From NCBI GenBank assembly GCA_031413635.1, contig JANOFM010000028.1:1-12661 (forward strand): DNA of 12,661 nt, given 5' to 3'. Position 1 is the first letter of the stretch. Each line of letters opens with the position of its first letter. This stretch comes from SZUA-430 sp031413635 (GTDB lineage Bacteria; Pseudomonadota; Alphaproteobacteria; Micropepsales; Micropepsaceae). The notes beneath the pieces were generated by a model. The model made no database searches and was not told where the DNA came from. It was given only the letters and a program-made list of their open reading frames with translations. Of this stretch, positions 6,070 to 12,661 are shown piece by piece. A program made the translations under genes and the position numbers.

Positions 6070-7068
6070 ATGACCGACCTGCCCGTTCGCATGAAAGCCG
6101 TTGTCCCGGGCCAAGTCGATGGTAAGCCCGCTGCCGTGATCCAGGACATCGCCGTGCCCCAACCCGGCACGCATGAGATTTTGATCAAGGTTGCGGCGGC
6201 GGGAGTCAATCGCGGCGACCTGATGCAGGTGTCGGGCTTGTACCCGCCGCCTGCCGGCGCGCCGCAGACATTGGGGCTTGAGGCGTCGGGCACGGTCGTT
6301 GCCGTGGGCGCGGGTGCGACGCGCTGGCGCCTCGGGGATCAGGTTTGCGTGTTGGTCGCGGGCGGCGGCTATGGCGAATACTGCATCGCACATGAGGGCA
6401 GCACCCTGCCCGTTCCGCGCGGCGTGTCGCTGGTCGATGCGGCGGCTTTGCCCGAAGCCTACTTCACCGTTTGGACGAACGTCGTCGATCGCGCGCGGTT
6501 GGCACCGGGCGAGACACTGCTCGTTCACGGCGGATCGAGCGGCATCGGCACGGCGGCCATTCAATTGTTCGCGGCGCGCGGGCATCGCGTGTTCACGACG
6601 GCGGGTTCGGCCGACAAGTGCGCCGCGTGCGTGAAGCTGGGTGCCACGCGAGCGGTCAATTATCGCGAAGAAGATTTCGCCGAGGCGGTGCGGGCTTTGA
6701 CCGACGGCGCCGGGGTCGATGTCATTCTCGATATGGTGGGCGGCGATTACATCTTGAAGAATATCGGCCTGCTCAAAACCGAAGGGCGCCTCGTCAACAT
6801 CGCGTTCCAGCAGGGGTCGCAGGCGAACCTCAATCTGCTGATGATCATGTTGAAGCGGTTGACGATCACCGGGTCGACGCTGCGCCCGCGCAGCCACGAG
6901 GAGAAGGCCCTGATCGGCAAAGCGGTCGAGCGCGAGGTCTGGCCCTTGATCGAACAGGGGCGGATCAAACCGATCGTGGACAGCGTCTTCCCGCTCGTCC
7001 GTGCGACGGAGGCCCAGGCGAAAATGGCCGGAAGCAGCCATATCGGGAAAATCCTGCTTACCCCTTGA
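6070..7068 (+). CDS. NAD(P)H quinone oxidoreductase, PIG3 family (zinc-independent MDR)
   Basis: 332 aa, cytoplasmic, medium-chain reductase fold. The GroES-like N-terminal half (to about 130) carries AAAGVNRGDLMQVSGLYPPP and GLEASGTVVAVG; the Rossmann half carries LVHGGSSGIGTAAIQL with the nucleotide loop GGSSGIG at 154-160. Strongly diagnostic for the PIG3 subgroup are VAGGGYGEYC, LPEAYFTVWTNV, FTTAGSADKCAAC, DVILDMVGGDY and GSTLRPRS, ending HIGKILLTP. These enzymes reduce quinones using NAD(P)H without zinc. No cluster of zinc-binding cysteines is present. Start ATG 6070 has AAGGGG 4 bases upstream. Followed after 127 bases by trcR on the same strand, but trcR has a possible promoter of its own. 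The physiological substrate is not evident. Confidence 0.95.
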   Translation: MTDLPVRMKAVVPGQVDGKPAAVIQDIAVPQPGTHEILIKVAAAGVNRGDLMQVSGLYPPPAGAPQTLGLEASGTVVAVGAGATRWRLGDQVCVLVAGGGYGEYCIAHEGSTLPVPRGVSLVDAAALPEAYFTVWTNVVDRARLAPGETLLVHGGSSGIGTAAIQLFAARGHRVFTTAGSADKCAACVKLGATRAVNYREEDFAEAVRALTDGAGVDVILDMVGGDYILKNIGLLKTEGRLVNIAFQQGSQANLNLLMIMLKRLTITGSTLRPRSHEEKALIGKAVEREVWPLIEQGRIKPIVDSVFPLVRATEAQAKMAGSSHIGKILLTP

Positions 7069-7107
7069 GGTTTTCGATTCCCCGCTTTCTTCTCGCGCGG
7101 CAAACGA

Positions 7108-7114
7108 CTATATA
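7108..7114 (+). promoter_or_regulatory. Possible -10 element of trcR (CTATATA)
   Basis: CTATATA followed by GCCGCC resembles the -10 region also seen before rpmE (CTATATCCGCC). The -35 position (about 7086-7091, TTTCTT) is poor. It would give a leader of roughly 75 bases, which includes a 5-bp stem (7155-7159 with 7166-7170) shortly before the ribosome site. Confidence 0.33.
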
Positions 7115-7195
7115 GCCGCCTGAACCCCTTCATTGTGGTGAGTGTTTCTGGCCTGGCGGACGATCCCGCCTGCGCCCTAAGAGAGGATTTTGGCT

Positions 7196-7885
7196 ATGAG
7201 CAAGCCATTGATGCCCAAGGCAACCGCCGTGTGGCTGATTAACAATACGACGTTGACGTTCGACCAGATCGGCGAATTCTGCGCGCTGCATGCGCTGGAA
7301 ATCAAAGCGATGGCCGACGATATGCACCCGGAAAAAATCGTGCCGCTCGACCCCGTGATGATGGGTCAGCTGACGCGCGACGAAATCACGGCCGGCGAGA
7401 AAGATCCGCGCAAGCGCTTGGTGATCACGAAGTCTGCGGTCGAAATGCCGGACACATCGGGCAAGAACCGGCCGCGCTATACGCCGGTGTCACGCCGCCA
7501 GGACCGGCCCGACGCGATTTCGTGGATGGTGCGCAATCATCCCGAAATCACCGACACCGAGATCGGCAAGCTGGTCGGCACGACAAAGACGACGATCCAG
7601 GCGATCCGTTCGCGCAGTCATTGGAACATCACCAACATCAAGCCGGTCGATCCTGTGACGCTGGGCCTGTGCTCGCAGCTGGAGCTCGATCTTGCGGTCG
7701 AGAAAGCCGCGGCGCGCAAGGCGAAGAACGCACCGCACGAGCCCAAGGGCGCAAGCTTGCGCCCGGCGAGCGAGGCGGTGAAGGCCGAAGAGACGGAAGA
7801 AGAAGCGCCGCAGATGAAATACGACCCGGCCTCGGTGTTTGCCTCGTTCCAACGCGTGCGCGGCACGGACAAGCCTAAGGACTAA
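7196..7885 (+). CDS. trcR: Cell cycle transcriptional regulator TrcR (DUF1013)
   Basis: 229 aa DNA-binding protein. DUF1013 is restricted to alphaproteobacteria and its members are now annotated as the cell-cycle transcription regulator TrcR. Two helix-turn-helix-like segments are visible: TFDQIGEFCALHALEIKAMA (21-40) and ITDTEIGKLVGTTKTTIQAI (118-137). Other family marks are the N-terminal SKPLMPKATAVWLI, RPRYTPVSRRQDRPDAISW at 92-110, and SHWNITNIKPVDPVTLGLCS at 141-160. The last 60 residues are charged and probably disordered. ATG 7196 is chosen over TTG 7190 because GAGAGG (7181-7186) is 9 bases from the ATG and the family starts at MSKPLMPK. It follows the quinone oxidoreductase and its stop overlaps that of the convergent MFS gene. 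Confidence 0.92.
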   Translation: MSKPLMPKATAVWLINNTTLTFDQIGEFCALHALEIKAMADDMHPEKIVPLDPVMMGQLTRDEITAGEKDPRKRLVITKSAVEMPDTSGKNRPRYTPVSRRQDRPDAISWMVRNHPEITDTEIGKLVGTTKTTIQAIRSRSHWNITNIKPVDPVTLGLCSQLELDLAVEKAAARKAKNAPHEPKGASLRPASEAVKAEETEEEAPQMKYDPASVFASFQRVRGTDKPKD

Positions 7886-9132
7886 GCCTTCAGCGGCTCC
7901 GGTGCCATGTGCATCGGGGCCGGTTGGACGGGTTCGATTTCGAAGGGCTCGCGACCCAGCGTCGACAGCGGGGCCCGCACCATCATGCGATAAAGCACGA
8001 AGGCGACGAAGCTCGCGTGCATTGCTGCGGTGTAGAAGAAGATCGCGTTCATGCCGCCTAAATAAATTACGCCCGCAGCCACGATCGGACCGACTGCCGC
8101 CGCTGTGCCGTAGACGAACAGGTTGCTCGAGGCGAATTCGGTCATTTCTTCTTGGCGCGCGTGATCGTTCAGATGCGCGTTCGTCAATGAGCCGATAGGA
8201 AACGCGGTCGCGCCGTAAAGCATGCCGCCGGCGAGCAGCCAGGTTCGCGCATCGATGCCGAACGGTGCGCCCACGGCCAACATGAGGCCCGCCAGTGCCG
8301 CGCCCACCGCCGCGATGCCGATGATGCGGCGGCGATCGGTGAAGTCGGACCAGCGCCCCAGCGGCCATTGCGCGATCGCGCCACCCAGGATGACCATGGA
8401 CATGAACAGCGCCACGCCGTCGCCGCTCATGCCGCGCGATTGGGCATAGACCGGGGCCAACGTCCAGAACGCGCCGCTGGTCAGTCCCACCGCAATCGCG
8501 CCGATCACGCCGACCGGCGATAAGCGGTACAGGCGCACCAGGCGCAGGCGAGCGACGCCTGCGCGCACCGGTTCGGCGAGCGTCGTAACGCCGACCGGAA
8601 TCAGGCACAGCATCGTCAGAATGGTGCAGATCAAAAACAGAAAGTCGGTGCGCGGGTCGCCCAGCGTGAATACGTATTGCCCGGCGAGCAGGGCCAGATT
8701 GTTGAACGCCGCGTAGATCGTGAAAATGCGGCCGCGGATCGCGTTGGGCGTTTGCTGATTGAGCCAGCCCTCGAGCACCGCGAACATGCCGGCGGCGCAA
8801 AATCCGATCCCGGCGCGAAACACGCCCCAGACGATCGGCCCGACCATAAGCGCGTGGCCCAGCACGATCGCGCCCGTGATGGCGCCCAGCACAGCAAAAG
8901 TACGGATGTGCCCGACGCGGTTGATCAGCCGCGGACACAAAACGCAGCCAGCGACGAAGCCCGCGAAATAAGCGGCGCCCATGAAACTGATCGCGGTCGC
9001 CGAGAAACCCTCGTCATTTGCGCGCACCGGCACCAGCGTGCCCTGCAGACCGTTGGCGACGAGCATGACGATCGCCGTCGCCAGAAGCGGTGCGATCTTT
9101 ACAAGATCGGCAGTGGTGACGCGGGCGTGCAT
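7882..9132 (-). CDS. MFS transporter, YcaD/YfkF-like, 12 membrane segments
   Basis: 416 aa inner-membrane protein with about twelve hydrophobic helices in two six-helix halves. Motifs include the loop 2-3 motif-A-like PRLINRVGHIRTFAVLGA, and AVLEGWLNQQTPNAIRGRIF followed by TIYAAFNNLALLAGQ in helix 4-5, which resembles the 'E.WLN......RG....Y......A...GQ' signature of the YcaD-like branch. In the second half GRWSDFTDRRRI is the repeat of motif A. The cytoplasmic tail is Pro-rich. The substrate is unknown; these are usually proton-driven exporters of small molecules. ATG 9132 has a weak ribosome site (AAGAC). It is divergent from the acyl-CoA synthetase (130 bases between starts) and its stop shares bases with the trcR stop, with no terminator between them. 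Confidence 0.9.
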   Translation of the reverse strand: MHARVTTADLVKIAPLLATAIVMLVANGLQGTLVPVRANDEGFSATAISFMGAAYFAGFVAGCVLCPRLINRVGHIRTFAVLGAITGAIVLGHALMVGPIVWGVFRAGIGFCAAGMFAVLEGWLNQQTPNAIRGRIFTIYAAFNNLALLAGQYVFTLGDPRTDFLFLICTILTMLCLIPVGVTTLAEPVRAGVARLRLVRLYRLSPVGVIGAIAVGLTSGAFWTLAPVYAQSRGMSGDGVALFMSMVILGGAIAQWPLGRWSDFTDRRRIIGIAAVGAALAGLMLAVGAPFGIDARTWLLAGGMLYGATAFPIGSLTNAHLNDHARQEEMTEFASSNLFVYGTAAAVGPIVAAGVIYLGGMNAIFFYTAAMHASFVAFVLYRMMVRAPLSTLGREPFEIEPVQPAPMHMAPEPLKA

Positions 9133-9262
9133 GAGCGGTCTTAGCCAATGGCGTAGAGCGCGGCCAGGGCGTGGTACTGCGTCGGTTCGTCACCGGATGT
9201 GTTGCCGGGCGGAGAAGCGTTCGTTACCTTTCGCCGAAACCTACAGCCCTTGAGGATTGAGC

Positions 9263-10900
9263 ATGGTCGGCGGACACAAGGCGAACCCCTATACGATGGA
9301 CCTCGATAAGAACCCGGCGAACTATCAGTCGCTTTCGCCGTTGACGTTTTTGGAGCGTGCGGCATCGACGTTTCCCAAGACGATCGCCGTCATCCACGGC
9401 GAGCGGCGGATCAGCTATGAGGATTTCTATGCGCGGACGCGCCGCCTTGCCTCGGCGCTCGCCAAGCGCGGCATCGGCCTCGGCGACACGATCGCCGTGA
9501 TTGCACCGAACATTCCGGCGATGCTGGACGCGCACTACGGTGTGATGATGACGGGCGGCGTGCTCAACGCCATCAATTATCGCCTGAGTGCGCAGGAGAT
9601 TGCGTTCATCCTCGATCACGGCGAGGCGAAAGGTCTGATCGTCGACAAGGAATTCGGTGCGCTGGGGCGCGAGGCTCTGAAGCTCTGCAAGGCAAAGCCG
9701 TTCGTGATCGGGATCGAGGATGCGGACTTCGACGGCGGCGAACTGATCGGCGAAATGGAATACGAGGCGTTCCTCGCGACCGGCGATCCGGAGTTCGTTT
9801 GGTCGCTGCCCGAAGACGAATGGCAGGCGATCACGCTGAACTATACCAGCGGCACCACAGGCAATCCCAAGGGCGTCGTATTTCATTCGCGCGGGGCCTA
9901 TCTGCTGGCGCTCGGCAACGTGATCGCGGCGTCGATCCGGGCGCATCCGGTTTATCTGTGGTCGCTGCCGATGTTTCATTGCAACGGCTGGTGCTTCACC
10001 TGGACCGTCTCGGTCGTCGCCGGGACGCATGTTTGTCTGAGGCGCGTGAATGCGGCCAGCATGTTCGAGGCCTGCGCGCGCTACGGCGTGACGCATATGT
10101 GCGGCGCGCCGATCGTGATGGGGATGCTGGTCAATGCGACGGCAGCCGAACTCAAGACGCTGAAGACGCGCGTCGAGTTCATGACGGCGGCGGCACCTCC
10201 ACCGGCGGCGACGCTGGCGCGGATGGAGGCGGCCGGGTTCCAGGTGCATCATGTCTATGGCTTGACCGAAACTTACGGTCCCGCCGTGGTGAACGCTTGG
10301 CATACGGAATGGGACGCGCTGCCGGGCGACGAGCGCGCGCGAATCAAAGCGCGCCAGGGCGTGCGCTATCCGGTGCTAGAGGCACTTGCGGTCAAGGATC
10401 CCGGGACGATGGGGAACGTGCCGCGCGACGGGGAGACGATGGGCGAGGTGTTCTTCCGAGGCAATGTGGTGATGAAGGGGTACTTCAAGAATCCAAAGGC
10501 GAGTGCGGACGCGTTCAAAGGCGGCTGGTTCCTTTCCGGCGATCTGGGCGTGTGGCACAAAGACGGCTACATCCAGCTCAAGGACCGCTCGAAAGACATC
10601 ATCATTTCGGGCGGCGAGAATATTTCCTCGATCGAGGTCGAGGACGCGTTGATGAAGCACCCGGCGGTGGGCTTGGCGGCCGTCGTGGGCAAGCCGGACG
10701 AGAAGTGGGGCGAGACGCCGGTCGCGTTCGTCGAGTTAAAGGTGGGCGAGACGGCGAGCGCGGAGGACATCATCGCTTTCTGCCGCAGCCAGATCGCCGC
10801 GTATAAGGTGCCGCGCACCATCGTGTTCCAAGAGCTGCCCAAGACTTCGACCGGCAAGATTCAGAAGTTCAGATTGCGCGAGCGGCCGCAGGAGACCTAG
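9263..10900 (+). CDS. Acyl-CoA synthetase (AMP-forming), DmdB/short-to-medium-chain type
   Basis: 545 aa cytoplasmic ligase of the ANL superfamily: carboxylic acid + ATP + CoA to acyl-CoA + AMP + PPi. All core motifs are intact: phosphate loop YTSGTTGNPKG at 194-204, LPMFHCNGWCFTW near 236-248, YGLTET at 332-337, SGDLG at 425-429 with the ribose-binding Asp427, hinge DRSKDIIISGGENISSIEVE, and catalytic Lys532 in TSTGKIQK. The FHCNGW and YGLTETYGP forms are typical of the branch holding methylmercaptopropionate-CoA ligase DmdB and plant-like acyl-activating enzymes, suggesting a short or medium chain acid, but the substrate cannot be fixed. The ATG at 9263 is chosen over TTG 9257 because TGAGGA (9251-9256) is 6 bases from the ATG and abuts the TTG. 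Its stop overlaps that of the convergent HEGRH gene. Confidence 0.93.
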   Translation: MVGGHKANPYTMDLDKNPANYQSLSPLTFLERAASTFPKTIAVIHGERRISYEDFYARTRRLASALAKRGIGLGDTIAVIAPNIPAMLDAHYGVMMTGGVLNAINYRLSAQEIAFILDHGEAKGLIVDKEFGALGREALKLCKAKPFVIGIEDADFDGGELIGEMEYEAFLATGDPEFVWSLPEDEWQAITLNYTSGTTGNPKGVVFHSRGAYLLALGNVIAASIRAHPVYLWSLPMFHCNGWCFTWTVSVVAGTHVCLRRVNAASMFEACARYGVTHMCGAPIVMGMLVNATAAELKTLKTRVEFMTAAAPPPAATLARMEAAGFQVHHVYGLTETYGPAVVNAWHTEWDALPGDERARIKARQGVRYPVLEALAVKDPGTMGNVPRDGETMGEVFFRGNVVMKGYFKNPKASADAFKGGWFLSGDLGVWHKDGYIQLKDRSKDIIISGGENISSIEVEDALMKHPAVGLAAVVGKPDEKWGETPVAFVELKVGETASAEDIIAFCRSQIAAYKVPRTIVFQELPKTSTGKIQKFRLRERPQET

Positions 10901-12661
10901 GGCTTCGACGCCCAGGAATCCATCGAACGCATCGCGGCGCGCATCTGTTCGTCGCTGAGCTTGTCGAACTGCGGCAAGAGGGCGCGCGCGGGATCGAGAT
11001 TTGCAATCGCCGGACGATGGGCGTCCATCCAAGCGATAAGGCCCGACATGATGCGCCTGTTCGCGCGCCCGTGCGGCGACTGGGCGTCCATGATGTCGGC
11101 ATTGAAAATCGGCCCGAAGCTGAAGCGTGGTTGTTCCGAAAATGCGATCTCGGAAAGTTTGGCACGGAATTCGAGTTCTTCGGATTCGAGTTGATCGCCA
11201 AAGGCTTGCTTGTCGAGTACGTGTCGCCCCTCGTGGGCGAAGAAATTGGAATCGAGTCCGATGCGGTTGAAGTCGATGACAAAGCGTCGTTTCAGCTCCT
11301 GACCGCTCAAGCCCTGAGCCATCAGACGATCGCGTATCGCGTTGCGGCCCTGCCAATCCAACCGTGACGCCAGGCCGGGCAGGAAAATGACGACGTTGCC
11401 TACCGCTAATTTGTCGTCATCTGCCGTTAGCCGCCCGATGCGATCTTCGGCTTCGGCGCGCAAAGTCGAATCTGTGACTTGATCCCAGATTCTCAGCGCG
11501 CCGTCCACATAGCCCGGGCGCACTTGGATGACGCGATCGGCATCGCCCCAACCGCCGTGCGCCTGGCGCCCATCCCAAATCCAGCTTTCATAACCGTTGG
11601 AGACAATGCGATCGATCGCAATGCGCCGGATGGTAGCCTTGTGACCATATTGCTCGATGGCATGGGGGTCATCGATGAAGATGTGACCGAAATGAAGGTC
11701 GGGGACGCCGCCCGTTTCTCCCAGATTGACGAGAGCGCCAAAACGCGCCCGCAATTCCGTATCAAGGCCGCGCCGCGAGAACGCCGGGCGCGCGCCCTGA
11801 AAGTCCAGATGCGGCCAAAGTTTTTCGCCCGCCGCGACCAAAGATTTTTGCCATGCGCCGACGATGCCATTGCGGTTTGCTACATCGCAATAGTATGCAT
11901 CGGTCGCCGCGCGCATTTCAGCCAATGCCCGTGCATACGCGACCACTTCGACGACGCGCGGCATTTTCGAGAACTCGACGCTGCCTTCGAGCCGGTCATC
12001 GGTGGCGATCAATGCCGCGAGATCGAAGAACTGAGAGGTACGAAGACCTTCGAAGATTTCCGCGCGCAATTGCGCCGTCATTGCGCCAGTATGCCAGCGC
12101 GGCAGCACGTTACTCAGGCGCCGTGCGGCGGACGCCCACGGCCCCTCCTCGGCGCCTTCGCGCGCATACGAGCGCCACGCCAGAAGCGCAAGCGGACCAT
12201 CGTCGAGCCGCAATGCGACGGCGAGCAACGCTTCGGAGAGTTCAAGCGGTAACGGTGGCGCATTGCTGAACGGCTGCAGCCGCAGACGGGCACGTTTGAG
12301 TTGCCTGGCATCGGCGCCGGTCTGGCGGCCGATGCTTACGCCGTTCAGCTTGGTCGTGACATTGCGCCCGTAGGAAAGCGCTGCTGTTTGGCGTTCGGCG
12401 TTGTTCGATGCCGTCGCGACGGCGGCTTCGGCGGAAGTTGCAGCCTCGTCAAAGCGATGCGTTGTCGTCAGAAACCGCGCTAGCTCAGCGTGCGTGGAGC
12501 TGAGGCCGGCGCCCATACGCAGTGCCTCGGCGAAGTAGCGTTCGGCGCTTGCGGCGTCGGCGTATAGGCGCCACGACATGACGCCAAGCTGGCGAAGGGC
12601 GGCCGCGCGATCCTTTGGCGGCTGCGCAGGCGATGCGGCGGCGGCGGCGTAGATCCGGCGC
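10897..12661 (-). CDS. Uncharacterised TPR-like protein with an HEGRH (HExxH) metallopeptidase-like motif, N-terminus beyond window
   Basis: The frame is open from the stop at 10897 to the right edge, 588 codons, so the start lies outside; the ATG at 12579 is internal, since the 27 codons before it (IYAAAAASPAQPPKDRAAAL...) continue the same helical pattern. Order of parts: two or more TPR-like helical hairpins (for example SAERYFAEALRMGAG and RFDEAATSAEAAVATA), a helical middle, then from about residue 250 of the ATG-numbered form a mixed domain with GHIFIDDPHAIEQYGHKATI and VVIFLPGLASRLDW, and the motif NFFAHEGRHVLD with HEGRH at 449-453 (bases 11221-11235). An acidic helix follows (ESEELEFRAKLSEIAF) that could supply a third zinc ligand. 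This fits a zinc hydrolase, but I recognise no named family. Stop codon overlaps that of the acyl-CoA synthetase gene. Confidence 0.72.
   Translation of the reverse strand, partial: RRIYAAAAASPAQPPKDRAAALRQLGVMSWRLYADAASAERYFAEALRMGAGLSSTHAELARFLTTTHRFDEAATSAEAAVATASNNAERQTAALSYGRNVTTKLNGVSIGRQTGADARQLKRARLRLQPFSNAPPLPLELSEALLAVALRLDDGPLALLAWRSYAREGAEEGPWASAARRLSNVLPRWHTGAMTAQLRAEIFEGLRTSQFFDLAALIATDDRLEGSVEFSKMPRVVEVVAYARALAEMRAATDAYYCDVANRNGIVGAWQKSLVAAGEKLWPHLDFQGARPAFSRRGLDTELRARFGALVNLGETGGVPDLHFGHIFIDDPHAIEQYGHKATIRRIAIDRIVSNGYESWIWDGRQAHGGWGDADRVIQVRPGYVDGALRIWDQVTDSTLRAEAEDRIGRLTADDDKLAVGNVVIFLPGLASRLDWQGRNAIRDRLMAQGLSGQELKRRFVIDFNRIGLDSNFFAHEGRHVLDKQAFGDQLESEELEFRAKLSEIAFSEQPRFSFGPIFNADIMDAQSPHGRANRRIMSGLIAWMDAHRPAIANLDPARALLPQFDKLSDEQMRAAMRSMDSWASKP

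Noticed and set aside
6058..7041. 327-codon minus-strand frame opposite the quinone oxidoreductase
   Set aside because: The opposite strand matches the PIG3 family end to end; the antisense product is Arg/His-rich and featureless.
7490..8938. 482-codon minus-strand frame spanning trcR and the MFS gene
   Set aside because: It runs antisense to trcR and out of frame within the MFS gene, both of which are clear genes; the product is low-complexity and Arg-rich.
9224..10303. 359-codon minus-strand frame opposite the acyl-CoA synthetase
   Set aside because: Shadow of a full-length ANL ligase; no domain and unnatural composition.

Overview
This 12.7 kb window is GC-rich, densely coded, and almost certainly from an alphaproteobacterium. 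The strongest markers are an RcdA-type DUF1465 protein (regulator of CtrA degradation), a DUF1013/TrcR cell-cycle regulator, a DUF1192 protein and a Cys-free ribosomal protein L31 of the type alphaproteobacteria carry. I cannot place it in an order or genus with confidence. Calls rest on reading motifs and recalling families; no database search was possible.

Left end (1-3218, all minus strand): an incomplete reading frame resembling the C-terminal half of DUF255/YyaL-type (COG1331) proteins runs off the left edge and seems to lack its 5' part. Upstream of it on that strand lies a probable two-gene operon: an MsbA-related ABC exporter half-transporter followed, 15 bases later, by a membrane-anchored paraoxonase/arylesterase-family protein.

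Middle (3219-5808): rpmE (L31) is divergent from the exporter and has a good promoter. Next comes a DUF6632-type membrane protein gene broken by one in-frame amber stop where relatives probably have Trp. It converges on rcdA, and a hairpin plus T-run between them suits termination of rcdA. A divergent DUF429 gene (predicted RNase H-like nuclease) follows, ending at a large tandem/inverted repeat. The gaps 3621-3825 and 4797-5016 hold no gene I can support.

Right-centre (5809-7885): DUF1192 (minus) is divergent from a PIG3-type quinone oxidoreductase, followed by trcR. Two regulators linked to the CtrA-centred cell cycle (rcdA, trcR) therefore lie about 2.4 kb apart, with short conserved alphaproteobacterial genes between them.

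Right end (7882-12661): a 12-TM MFS transporter converges on trcR with overlapping stop codons and is divergent from an acyl-CoA synthetase of the DmdB/short-to-medium-chain type. The synthetase in turn overlaps, stop to stop, a large partial gene that runs off the right edge. That gene encodes TPR-like repeats and an HExxH (HEGRH) metallopeptidase-like motif. I recognise no named family for it, and it is the least explained protein here.

I see no CRISPR array, tRNA, rRNA, phage or transposase gene, and no convincing new multi-gene system. The items most worth a second look are the amber-interrupted DUF6632 gene, the exporter-paraoxonase operon, the HEGRH protein, the truncated COG1331-like fragment and the repeat at 5726-5806.
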